This document shows positions 45,936 to 56,110 of a DNA stretch of 64,000 nucleotides, piece by piece. A program made the translations under genes and the position numbers. The first letter of the stretch is position 1; each line of letters begins with the position of its first letter. The notes under the pieces are model-generated. The model was given only the letters and a program-made list of their open reading frames with translations, was not told the DNA's origin and searched no databases. Source of the DNA: Ancistrus triradiatus (taxonomy: Eukaryota; Chordata; Actinopteri; Siluriformes; Loricariidae); contig JAJAGP010000242.1 in the NCBI GenBank assembly GCA_025084515.1, forward strand, positions 62,001 to 126,000. The letters run 5' to 3'.

Positions 45936-48900
45936 TATAATAATAATAATAATAATAATACATTTTATTTGTAACGCACTTTACATTTGAACACAAATCC
46001 CAAAGTGCTACAATATGGAGAAACAATAAAACAATAATTTAGATTAGAAAAACTCACACATACAATAAAACAGCAATATAAAATATTAACTATATGATTT
46101 TCTAAAAAGGTAAGTTTTAAGTCCCTTTTTAAAAGCATCAATCAATGCCCTGAGATAGTCCGGGAGAGCATTCCACAGGCGTGGTGCGGCAGCCTCAAAG
46201 GCTCGGTCTCCCATTGTTTTGAGCCGTGTCCTGGGCTGAAGTAAACAGTGCTGCTGGCCAGACCGTGTTCTGGGTGAGGTATGTGGTGTGAGGAGATCAG
46301 TGAGATAGGTTGGGGCATCACCATGGAGACAGTGGTGGGTGTGCAGGAGAACCTTGTATTCTGTGCGGAGGTGAACGGGGAGCCAGTGAAGGTTGTGAAG
46401 GATGGGGGTGATGTGCTCATGTTTCCGCACCCTCACCAAGACCCTGGCAGCGCAGTTTTGAACATACTGGAGCTTTCGAAGGCTCTTGCCAGGGATCCCG
46501 ATGAGGAGTGCATTACAATAGTCCAATCTGGAGGAGACAAAAGCATGGACGAGCTTCTCTGCAGCTGGGAGGGAAAGTGAGGAGCGTAGTTTAGAAATAT
46601 TACGTAAGTGGAAGAATGCTGTTTTGCAGATATGGTTGATGTGATTGTCAAATGAAAGGTTGGGATCAAACCTGACCCCAAGGTTAATTAATCAACACAA
46701 GGAGAGAGGGGAATGCTGTGGCCCAAAAAGAGAAATTGACCTGATTAGAGAGGATTGAAGTTGATGGGAGGTGCCAATTTGAATGGCTTCTGTTTTTGAG
46801 CCATTCAGAGCTGCAAAAATTTCTGGGCTCATCCATGCCCCCATCTCTCCAGACAGGAGTTTAGGGCGGCTAATAATAGCAGAGGGAGGGCAGGAGGGGA
46901 TGATACCTTAAGGTAGAGTTGTGTGTCGTCAGCATAACAATGGAAAAAAAATCCATGCTTGTTGCTGACCGACAGCAGAGCCGAGGGGAAGCATTTTGTA
47001 AATTGTAAACAGGTAGGGCCGAGAACCACAGGACACAATGTGGGGGCAAGATTTAGCATTCCCATGACCACGTACTCGGTCCTATCAGTTAAAATAGGAA
47101 TAAAACCAGTGAAGGGGAAGTGTCAGTGATGCCAAATATGATGCTGTAGGCGGTGGGGTTTTGTTGTGTAGAAGAATCTGATGATCGTAGTGTCAAACGT
47201 AGCAGAGAGGTCGAGAAGAATAAGGAGGGAAGTGGAACCGGAGTCAGAGGCCATCAAGGAGATCAAACTGGTGACTCTAATTAAAGCTGTCCTCAGTGCT
47301 GTGGAATGGATGGAAACCAGATTGAAATTTCCTCATAAGAGATTATTGGATTTAAGTTTAAGATGATTATGAAGTTGAATAGAAACAACTCTTTCATCGG
47401 ATTTTGAAAAACTGAATGGAAGATTTGAAAATGGGGTGGTAATTTTGAGAGGAGTTCAGGGTCAGAAGTAGGTTTTTTTAGAAGGGGTTTAATGAGAGCT
47501 GTTTGAGAGGAGGGTTAGGGACGGTTCCAGTTTCAAACGATAGATTGATTCTTTTGGTGAATGATATGACTAAGGTAAGAGGAAGCTAATCTTTGAGCAG
47601 GAGCTAAGAGCCGAGATTAATCTTTTGAGCAGAGGGGGAGGGAAGGGGGTCTAAAGGAACAGGTAGATGGTTTTAGAGGTGCATAATGATCTTCCTCGAC
47701 CTCCGTCTGCGTTGTGAGAGAGAAAATGAGAAAGATGTTGTAGGTAAGTGTTTTGGGGGGGGGGTGTCTAAAAGTGGAACTGTACGTAGAAGAGAGATGG
47801 GAGCGGATGTTGTGATTTTTGAAGTGAAAAAAAATCAAGGAAAATTATTGCAGTTCCTTACTGTTGGCATGTTGATGAGATTGAGTCCTGTTGATTTTAA
47901 GAAGGGTGTTTGATGGTAGAAAATAATTTTTGAGAATTACCCGAGTTATTTTTAAATAATTGTGGAGTAGTGTCCTGATCTGCTGAAGAAAGAGCTTTAG
48001 CATATGATCTCTGATGTTCCCGGTAGGCCAACTTATGAACCGTTAGCCAAGATGTTTTGTAGGTCCGCTACAGGGACACGGCCAGACTTTTTCCATGGCC
48101 CTAAGATGGTTATTGAACCAAGGTGCTGAGCGGTTGAAAGTGACAGTTCGAGTTTTTTAGCGGAGCATGAGAATCCAAAATGGAGCCAAGGCTATTGTTG
48201 TAATACGTCCACAAGGTCGGGAGACTGACAATTCAGGCGGGAACGGAAAGAAGGTGAAGATCATGTTGGAAGGAGGTGGAGTCAATACTGTTGATGTTCC
48301 TGAAGGTTATCTGTCATTTTGGTTTGGCCAACTGGAGGATATTGGGATTTAACTGAAAATTGCCTGGTGATCCAGAGGCACCAAATGTCCCAACACCTGC
48401 CAGATCTATGATTTGAAATTGAATCTGTGATAACCAAGTCCAGTGTGTGACCTTTGTTATGTGGTTTGGTCCATTAACAATGTTGTTGTAATTGAGACAG
48501 TCCCGTAGTACTTGGTTGAAATCAGAAGCTTGTCAACAAGTGTGAGAGTCCATGTGTATGTTGAAAATCTCCCATTATCCGAATATTTGAGTGAAAAGTA
48601 CAGAGTGTGAAATGAGAAAATTGTAAATGTCCCAAAGTGAAAGATGGCTGAGGTTTAGGGGGACGATAAAATAAGAGCTATTTGCAACAGGAAAAGGGCA
48701 CTTGCATTTTAAAACATGCTTTCAAATGAGCTAACAAGATGGAACAGATATGATTAAAAATTCAATGTTGCTGCGATATAGAAACAGCAAGGCCCGTCAC
48801 GGCCAGTTGTCCTGGCTTTCTCTAGGTAAGGAAAATACCAGGGGGGGGCATCCAAGCCTATTAAGGGCAAGATATACCCCAGGCTGTTGCCATGTCTCAA

Positions 48901-50130
48901 TAAGGCACATAATGTCCAACCCCTTATCCTGAATATGGCCATGGATGAGCCCGGCTTTATTGGATAGTGACTGAACGTTTAATTGTTCAAGTGTGATGAA
49001 ATTTTTTGAGTCCAATTTATTTACTAGGGAGTTTTTCCTTGCCACTGTCGCCCTAGGCTTGCTCAATTTGGGATTGGACGTAGTTATTAGGAGATAATCT
49101 AAACTTGTAAAGTTGCTTTGAGACAATGCTCCATTGTAAAAAAGCGCTATATAAATAAATCTGACTTGACTTGACTTGAATTTATTGGGCGAAGAATACT
49201 GAAATCCACTCCGGGTTTTGTGGCACTCCCGCATTTCCCAGCAATATCTGTATCCCGTCTGGCTGTGCTCTGATGACGTTGCTGGTAGTGACGCAGGTCT
49301 TGTGCGACTGGACGCGCAGCAGACCAAAGGGACATGATGGTCCGATCCCCGATGGATATAGCGAGGTCTACACGGTAAATCCACTGGTAGTGATAGTGGG
49401 GAATCACCATCGCGTCGCCGCCACGTCTGCATGGAGATATCGGTCGGCATGATGTTGAGTAGAGCCGTGTTAGCACTGGTGCTAGTTGTTGTTAGCATAT
49501 TCCCCAGTGAGCAACGACCGATAATGGCTTGAAAGGCTAATAGGATGATCCACAGCCTAAACAGGGATGACAGACTATGTATACACATCCAGTCGAGTGT
49601 GGAAATGACGGGATGTTTGTGGAAACGGATAAATGAACGTTGCAGAGACACCGGAGCCGCGGCTAGCAACAGCGTTAGCTCCACTTGCCCAGGCCAGGGG
49701 CTGTCAGGCTTCCTAGCCCCCTGCGAAGAACAGCTTTTGGAGATTATATGACAAAAAAATCTCCAAGGCACAAAATCGCCGCTGTGCAGCCAACAGTGAG
49801 CCAATAGGTTCCCGGACAAGCCGTTCTGACTATGCCAGATCAGTCCAGGTAGGTGCTGAGTCCCAGATAACAATAATAATCGCAAACTTGACAACGTGTT
49901 ATAAATCATACTCACTGTAGTATTAGCTGGCAGTAAGCTAAATCCATAGATTTGACGGATTAGCAGAGAATTTGACGGATTAGCAGAGAAGCGGCGAACA
50001 ATCAGCGCCAGCGTCCTCTCTGTCCCAAAAATCCTACAAGAATGTGAGGAATATGAAGAATGTATTAATGCTAACAAAGAAAATTCTTCTGACAACAGGG
50101 AAATAACAACGTCTAGACAGAAACTGGAAG
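45936..50130 (-). mobile_element. Long L2-like LINE inserted in gypsy 2
   Basis: On the minus strand: RYIHRGSDHHVPLVCCASSR (about 49400-49300), then the endonuclease start LEQLNVQSLSNKAGLIHGHI and GLDIMCLIETWQ (about 48985-48895). The reverse transcriptase signature FHCYADDTQLYLKV is at about 46945-46905, and the C-terminal block MDYCNALLIGIPGKSLRKLQ is at 46526. The 3' end AAGTGCGTTACAAATAAAATG is followed by an (ATT)n tail at 45936-45960. About 4.2 kb, with many frameshifts; a 157-bp foreign fragment lies at 49022-49178. The 5' boundary is approximate. Confidence 0.85.
49022..49178 (+). mobile_element. Short LINE-tail insert inside the L2-like LINE
   Basis: TACTAGGGAGTTTTTCCTTG, CCACTGTCGCCCTAGGCTTG and GCGCTATATAAATAAATC followed by (TTGAC)n form the 3' end of a common fish retroelement in + orientation. 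It is bordered by AATTTATT at 49014-49021 and 49179-49186, a likely target duplication. It inserts into the region just before the endonuclease domain of the host LINE. Confidence 0.7.
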
Positions 50131-50469
50131 CATGGAGAGGATGAGGTACGGGGCAGAGCTAGGACATTTAGTGCAGGTAGCAAGCATATGACCCGCCAGG
50201 CTGCAGTAGTAACAGAGTTTCTCCCTGATACGGCACTGGCACTCCTTGGGACTCAGTTTAATTCACCCGACGTCCATGAGGTCAGCTTCTGGAACATCAT
50301 CGAAGGAATGAGATTCCCTGGCGACCTGCGGATTGTGGAGGCGTTTATCACCTAGGTCAATGGCAGTCTGAATAAACTGGTGGAAAGAGGCAGAGTGGCC
50401 ACGGCAAGCCAGCTCATCCTGTAGGTCCTGTCTCAGCCCTCTTAGAAATAATGTGCGAAGAGCCGGCTC

Positions 50470-50722
50470 ATGGCGCAGGGATCGGGACCAACAATAGCGC
50501 TGCGTTAGGAATCGGTCTGGTGGGGACCGTGGCGCAGGGGGATCGGGACCGAACGATCGCGGCTCAGGGAACGGTCTGGGTGACCGTGGCACGGGGATCA
50601 GGACCAATGATCATGGCACAAGAATTGGTCTTAGTGAGCGTGTCGCGGGGATTGGGGCCAACGATCGCGGCGCAGGGACCGGTCTGGGTGACCGTGGCGC
50701 AGGGATCGGGACCAATGATCCG
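50470..50722 (-). repeat. 54-bp coding minisatellite in gypsy 2 gag
   Basis: Four to five units of about 54 bp share GATCGGGACCAACGATCGCG and GGTCTGGGTGACCGTGGCGC. Fifty-four is twice 27, so the unit could keep a gag frame open; the minus-strand product is an RSPRPFPEPRSFGPDPPAP-like proline/arginine-rich stretch. Confidence 0.8.
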
Positions 50723-50734
50723 CAGCACAGGATG

Positions 50735-51600
50735 CCCAGGCATGGAGCTTAAGTGCTCAGATGCGGGGCTTAAGGGCGCGGCAAGCTTGGGAATGGAACT
50801 TAACTGGTCAGGTTCGGAGCTGGGTGGAGCTGAATGCTCAATCATAGAGCTTATGGGCATGGCATGCTCGAGTACGGGGCTGGGCGGCGCTAAATGCCAA
50901 GCATGGAGCTTACGAGCTCAGATGCAGAGCTTACAAGCACGGTGCCCTCTAGTACAAGGCTAGGTGGCACTAAATGCTCAGGCATGGATCTTACGAGCTC
51001 AGATGTGGAGTTTACAGGTGCAGCGTGCTCTAGTATGAGGCTAGGCAGCGCTAAAGGCTCAGGCGTGGAGCTTATGAGCTCAGGTGCAGAGCTTACGAGC
51101 GCGGCGAGCCCAGGCTCAGGGCAAGGAAGCGCTTAAATGCTCACATTCAGAGCTTATGGCCATGGCGTGCTCTTGAATGGGCCTAGGCAGCGCGAAAATG
51201 CCCAAGCATAGAGCTTACGAGCTCAGATGTGGAGCTTATGGACGTGGCGAGCTCTTGTACAGAGCTAGGGGGCGCTAACTGCTCAGGCACGGGGTCAAAC
51301 TGCCCAGGTGCGGAGCTTACAAGCGTGGCAAGCCCAGGTTCAGAGCTAGGGGGCACTAAATGCTCAATTTCAGGGCTTATGGGCGCAGCGTGCTCTTGAA
51401 CGGGGCTAGGTGGCGCTAAACGCTCAAGCATCGAGCTTACGATGCGACCCTGATGGGTGGCAAATTCAGGCACGAGGCTGAGCATCAATAGCTGCTTGAG
51501 TACCAAGCTGGCATGCTCAGAAATGGCACTAATAAGCGTGGCATGCTCGAGTGCGGCGTCAGGGGGCGCCATAGCGCACAGCTGCTCTATGGCAGCAGCA
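50735..51600 (-). repeat. 81-bp coding minisatellite in gypsy 2 gag
   Basis: Units such as that starting GGCTAGGTGGCACTAAATGC (50959) repeat every 81 bp, or 27 codons, with 27-bp sub-units visible (ATGCTCAGGCATGGAGCTTA, TCAGATGTGGAGTTTACAGG). On the minus strand they encode degenerate LAPPSSVQELATSISS-like peptides. The register is broken by indels and stops. Confidence 0.8.
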
Positions 51601-52179
51601 AGGGTCAAGATCTGCTCAAGCAATCTGGGCAGACTCGAGGCAGGCTGGACCTCAGTGACCTTGATGGACATCTCCCTGGACCTATGAAGTCAAAATTCGA
51701 CCTCAATGGCCAGGTTGTATAGCTCAGTTATTGAGGAAGGTGGATCAAGCAGAGTAGCTCATCCTGCACTTCCTCATTGAGTGCAAGTGAAAAGAGGTCC
51801 ATCAGGGCCCGGTCATTGAACCCAGAAGTGACGGCCATGGCATTAAATTCTCCCATGAACTGTAACGCCGACCTGGGACCTTGTCTGAGTTCAAAGATCC
51901 CAGGGGGTTTAGGAGAGTTGGCCTGTGGACAAGGGACCATCTCACTGGGAGGGATGGGAGCATAAGCGGGGTCAACGAGTGATGAGGGCACAGGCTCAGC
52001 ACGGCACGCAGCGTCAGGTGGTGCGAGGAGGAAGCCGCCAGGAGCGGTGGCTGTTAGAAAACAAAGCAAAAAGGCTCACCCTAGGCTGAAACTACTTCCC
52101 TGGCAATTTTACCTCACGTCTCCCGGCGCTACCCTTGGAGAGCCCAGTCCATCCTCTCTCCTTAACAAAGAAAAATAAA

Positions 52180-52875
52180 ACAAACTAATGTCTTGATGCA
52201 TGCTCAATGATCCAGGTAAGAAAATCCCAGAAGTTGAATCTGTTCATCTAGACATAGATTTTGTTGGAGAAAGGCTTCGTCACTCATCTAAGTGACTTCT
52301 TTAGTCTCAGCAGTTGGAAAACCTTCCCAGTCTTATATACAGCACCTTTGCATAACAATGGGACCAGTGATCAGTTTAATATGCAGATTGACATAGCCAT
52401 TAACGACAATGGCCACGTGTGCCATTCACACATGATTGGGGAAGGGCTGCAATGGCTCCATTGTAAGATGGTGAGAGGTATACTTTGAGGCCCCCTCCCC
52501 TTCTCCCCTTTTTACAAAAATGGCTTCTTTTACTCTGGTTCAAACCATCGTTCCTCCCCATCAAGGATCTGCACGTCTTCATCCTTGAAAGAGTGGCCAC
52601 TGGCCTGTAGGTGGGTGTAAACTGCAGAGTCCTGACCTGATGAGGTAGCTCTTCTATGTTGTGCCATCCTTTTCGCCAGTGGCTGTTTGGTTTCCCCGAT
52701 GTACAATTCCTGGCAATTCTCCCAGCACTTAACAGCGTACACTACATTACTCTGTTTGTGCTGGGGGACCCGATCCTTGGGGTGGACCAGTTTCTGGCGT
52801 AGCGTGTTTTGGGGTTTGAAAGCCACTGAGATGCGGTGTTTGGCAAAGATGCGTCTCAATTGTTCAGATGTTCCT
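52180..52875 (-). mobile_element. Penelope-like element 3' part with GIY-YIG endonuclease
   Basis: On the minus strand 52870-52550 reads NVVYAVKCWENCQELYIGET followed by KQPLAKRMAQHRRA and SGQDSAVYTHLQASGH, the GIY-YIG endonuclease found C-terminal to the reverse transcriptase in Penelope-like elements. Downstream is a non-coding 3' region ending near 52180 (AGTTTGTTTTATTTTTCTTT). The reverse transcriptase itself would lie in or beyond the sequencing gap. Confidence 0.85.
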
Positions 52876-52975
52876 NNNNNNNNNNNNNNNNNNNNNNNNN
52901 NNNNNNNNNNNNNNNNNNNNNNNNNNNNNNNNNNNNNNNNNNNNNNNNNNNNNNNNNNNNNNNNNNNNNNNNNNN
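52876..52975. other. Assembly gap of 100 N
   Basis: Exactly one hundred undetermined bases separate Penelope-like sequence from Tc1 sequence. The round number suggests a placeholder of unknown true length. Confidence 0.99.
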
Positions 52976-53895
52976 CACTGAACAACAATGGTGTGCATGG
53001 CAGGGTTGCAAGGAGAAAGCCATTGCTGTCCAAAAAGAACATTGCTGCTCATCTGCAGTTTGCTAAAGATCACAGGGACAAGCCAGAAGGCTATTGGAAG
53101 AATGTTTTGTGGACGAATGAGACCAACATGGAACATTTTGATTTAAAAGAAAAGCGCTATGTTTGGAGAAAGGAAAACACTGCATTCCAGCATAAGAACC
53201 TTATCCCATCTGTGAAACATGGTGGTGTTAGTATCTTGGTTTGGGCCTGTTTTGCTGCATCTGGGCAGGACGGCTTGGCATCATTGATGGGACAATGAAT
53301 TCTGAATGATATCAGAGATTTCTAATGGAAAATGTCAGGACATCTGTCCATGAACTGAATCTCAAGAGAAGGTGGGTCATGCAGCAAGACAACGACCCTA
53401 AGCACACAAGTCTTAAAAAAAAAAAATGGTTAAAAAAGAATAAAGTTCATGTTTTGGAATGACCAAGTCAAAGTCCTGACCTTAATCCAAAGGAAATGTT
53501 GTGGAAGGACCTGAAGTGAGCAGTTAATGTGAGGAAACCCACCAACATCCCAGAGCTGAAGCTGTTCTGTACGGAGGAATTGGTTAAAATTCCTCCAAGC
53601 CGGTGTGCAGGACTGATCAACAGGAAATGTTTAGCTGCAGTTATTGCTGCACAGGGGGGTCACACCAGATACTGAAAGCAAAGGTTCACATACTTTTGCC
53701 ACTCACTAATATGTAATATTGGATCATTTTCCTCAATAAATAAATGACAAAGTATAATATTTTTGTCTCGTTTGTTTAACTGGGTTCTCTTTATCTACTT
53801 TTAGGACTTTTGTTCAAATCTGATGATGTTTTGGGTCATATTTATGCAGAAATATATAAAATTCTAAAGGGTTCTCCTTTCTTTCAAGAACCACT
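52976..53895 (+). mobile_element. Tc1 family A copy, start lost in gap
   Basis: From the gap edge it reads through the transposase: KPLLSKKNIAAHLQFAKDH, then YWKNVLWTNETNMEHFDL (D of WTDE changed to N) and RYVWRKENTAFQHKNLIPSV. After a frameshift near 53330, QQDNDPKHTS is followed by a poly-A insertion (53416-53427). It ends TTTCTTTCAAGAACCACTG before TA. About 60 bp of another Tc1 TIR in minus orientation follows at 53898-53958. Confidence 0.85.
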
Positions 53896-53897
53896 GT

Positions 53898-54629
53898 AAA
53901 TGTGACCTAAAACATCACACAAGTCCTAAAAGTAGATAAAGAGAACCCATTTAAACGCTAAAATATACAGGTAGTCCTCAATTTACGATGGAGATGCGTT
54001 CCGATAAATCTGTCATAAGATGAATTTATTGTAAAACAAAGAAGTTTAATATACTGTATATATCGTAGCGTAGCCTATGTTGAACATGCTTACAACTAGG
54101 GATGCACTGATCTGACCTTTTCAGTTGCTACACCGACGCATAAACTTTGTATATCGATCTGATATCATTGTTAAATTAATATACCATACACCTACAACAT
54201 TGTATGTTGCATATTGCAGTTCTGACACCACCAATTGTAAGATTTGTTTTTGAGATGTTGCACATTGCCATCAAACTTGTTGGTGTAGCTGATGTGTCAT
54301 AGCATGTTTCACAGAAGTAAAGTGATTGCTTCCATGGATTGGCTTAATTTTCCGATATATGATTCAGCTAATTTTTGTAAATATTGGGACAGAAATAGCC
54401 CTAAATGGCTAGGGAAAGAGTAAGGATAAGGTCCTCAGAATCGAGAAAAGTCAGTCGACATCTTGTTAAAGCTTTGACTTGGTGTGTGTTTCCCCACCCT
54501 GCCAGGTAAGCAACTAAAGTAAATCTAAAAAAAAAAAAAGTGAAAGTGACTGGAATTCAAACCACTTCAAACCAGAGCAGGTTTTGGAGAAAGTTGTTTG
54601 TTTGATCTAATGACTGTCTCTGGGTTTAG
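53898..54629. other. Upstream flank of first recognised stk24 exon, MITE scraps
   Basis: A Tc1 TIR scrap (to 53958) and a MITE end (CAGGTAGTCCTCAATTTACG, about 53969) are visible. TAGGGATGCACTGATCTGAC near 54098 resembles a fish hAT MITE terminus, but no partner end was located. No upstream kinase exon was seen here. Confidence 0.5.
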
Positions 54630-54686
54630 GGCACTAAGCTGTGGATTATCATGGAGTACCTGGGTGGAGGATCTGCTCTGGATTTG
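54630..54686 (+). CDS. stk24: stk24 exon: end of kinase N-lobe and hinge
   Basis: Nineteen codons give GTKLWIIMEYLGGGSALDL, the gatekeeper/hinge region that contacts ATP in GCKIII kinases. The acceptor is TTTAG at 54625-54629 and the donor GTATGT at 54687. It starts and ends in phase 0. The following intron is 159 bp. Confidence 0.95.
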
Positions 54687-54845
54687 GTATGTAATAATCC
54701 TATGATGTGCTTAGTGTTTTAAAAGTGGTGTTTTTGGCCTAATAATGCTCAAAGTTGTTTGATGTATTAATTCAGCATGTGCACTTATCCTAATCTCCTA
54801 TGGCATCCAATTTGATCCAAAACGCTGCATGTTCATGTCATTCAG

Positions 54846-54954
54846 CTGGAGCCTGGCGCTCTGGATGAAGCGCAGATCGCCACCATCCTGCGCGAGATCC
54901 TCAAGGGTCTGGAGTACCTGCACTCTGAGAAGAAAATCCACAGAGATATCAAAG
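54846..54954 (+). CDS. stk24: stk24 exon: helices D-E and catalytic loop start
   Basis: It encodes LEPGALDEAQIATILREILK then GLEYLHSEKKIHRDIK, including the HRD catalytic aspartate. The acceptor is CATTCAG and the donor GTAAAG. It ends one base into a codon (phase 1), matched by the next exon. The LEPG start resembles STK24 more than STK25 (LKPG) or STK26 (LRAG). Confidence 0.95.
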
Positions 54955-55893
54955 GTAAAGCTGCCTGATCATGTCATTCAGCTGCTCCTTACAGCAAAGT
55001 GACTGTCAACCAGAGGTTATTTGTGAACACAGCACAGTGGTCCCACTAGTGGTTTGATTATACAGGTATGCGCCATTTCACGTCTGGATTATGTTGTGTG
55101 AGACCGAAATGGACGTTAACCAGACTGTGCCATAGTCACATAGGCTTCTTAGGCTACTGTAATGTAAATGTAAAGGGTATTTTCAATTTGATTTACAATA
55201 GGACAGGCAGATAAATTTACAAACACCATTTACAACTTGTTCCAGAGGAAAGTCATACACACAAACATGAGAGACATACAAGTCTCTAAATAAATCAACC
55301 GAGGTAGAACAGTTTCTAAAGGTGAGCTGTCGAGCAATGGAGCATACGACCGGTAAGTGGTGCACTTGCGAGTGAATGACGGACTTCTGCTCTTAACTCC
55401 CGCCTCTGCTCGTGGATCCGCAACTTTGATTGGCTGGACGAGAACCCACTTCAGAGGAAACAAGGAGTAATACACGCTACTCTATAATAATATGCTGCCA
55501 TATCAGTAGGCGTTACAGTACATAAATGAGCAATTAACATTTATAATTTAATTATAATAATTACAATATAATTATTAAGTAAAACGTAGTCATTAGAGTT
55601 TAGCACGATACAGTGGAACCTCAGAGTTTGAAAACCTCTTCACACGAACAATTCCAGTGAGTGGTCCATTTTGAATTTTTTTTTTCGAACATGGGTTCTT
55701 AATACCTCAGTCTATTAAAGTGTACAGACGTTGGTCAGATGGATGTTAAACAGCGCCTACCTGTGTTCAGTATTTTTTCCGTGTTCCTCATAGCCCTTCC
55801 ACATACTAATGCTGTGGCCAATTTTTTTCCTTGTTATTTAGATAAGTCAACTTAACTTGCCATTGTACTTGTGTTTGTGTTTGACTTGTCCAG
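54955..55893 (+). other. stk24 intron with Tigger-like terminus
   Basis: The 939-bp intron contains CAGTGGAACCTCAGAGTTTG at about 55613, a Tigger-like terminal repeat after a TA, with an unresolved far end. An open frame at 55230-55475 on the minus strand has no recognised domain. Confidence 0.55.
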
Positions 55894-56051
55894 CGGCCAA
55901 CGTGCTGCTGTCCGAGCAGGGCGAGGTTAAGTTGGCAGATTTCGGAGTAGCAGGTCAGCTGACTGACACTCAGATCAAGAGGAACACGTTTGTGGGGACG
56001 CCCTTTTGGATGGCACCAGAGGTGATCAAGCAGTCTGCCTACGACTCAAAG
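55894..56051 (+). CDS. stk24: stk24 exon: catalytic loop end, DFG and activation segment
   Basis: It completes the split alanine codon and reads AANVLLSEQGEVKLADFGVA, GQLTDTQIKRNTFVGTPFWM and APEVIKQSAYDSK. The DFG aspartate, the activation-loop threonine of NTFVGTPFW and the APE motif are all present. The acceptor is GTCCAG and the donor GTGAGC; it ends in phase 0. Catalytic residues are intact, so the gene looks functional. Confidence 0.96.
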
Positions 56052-56110
56052 GTGAGCAGGGTGACAAAGTCACTAATACTGGTTTGATACTCTGACTGAA
56101 CGAGAATATA

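Larger units (their letters stand above)
50171..52069 (-). pseudogene. gypsy 2 gag remnant with expanded repetitive linker
   Basis: The N-terminal side (52069-51728) reads FELRQGPRSALQFMGEFNAM and FSLALNEEVQDELL. The C-terminal side (50470-50300) reads RTLFLRGLRQDLQDELACRG. A CCHC knuckle CYYCSLAGHMLATC lies at about 50212-50171. The two similar 'ALNEEVQDELL' and 'GLRQDLQDELA' blocks suggest a duplicated or recombined capsid region. Between them lie two tandem-repeat regions (annotated separately). Stops at several points make it a pseudogene. Confidence 0.8.
45259..52090 (-). mobile_element. gypsy retrotransposon 2, gag to 3' LTR, pol deleted and LINE-split
   Basis: On the minus strand the order is gag (52069 down to about 50171, with coding minisatellites), a long L2-like LINE insertion (about 50130-45936), protease (45935-45780), the tail of integrase (45750-45620), a polypurine tract and the 3' LTR (45602-45259). 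Reverse transcriptase, RNase H and most of integrase are missing: protease sequence is followed within about 50 bases by the integrase tail. The 5' LTR was not found; a Penelope-like element lies upstream. Confidence 0.85.

Noticed and set aside
46281..46580. 99-residue plus-strand open frame
   Set aside because: Antisense to the conserved LINE C-terminal block, which explains its openness.
48797..50095. 432-residue open frame on the minus strand
   Set aside because: It crosses a LINE 5' region, a 157-bp retroelement insert and part of the endonuclease. The continuity is accidental.
50451..51136. Plus-strand open frames of 170 and 80 residues rich in ELTSSD/VTVAQG repeats
   Set aside because: They are antisense readings of the 54- and 81-bp gag minisatellites.
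52530..53298. Open frames spanning the N gap on both strands
   Set aside because: They join unrelated elements through undetermined bases; only the parts outside the gap were used.
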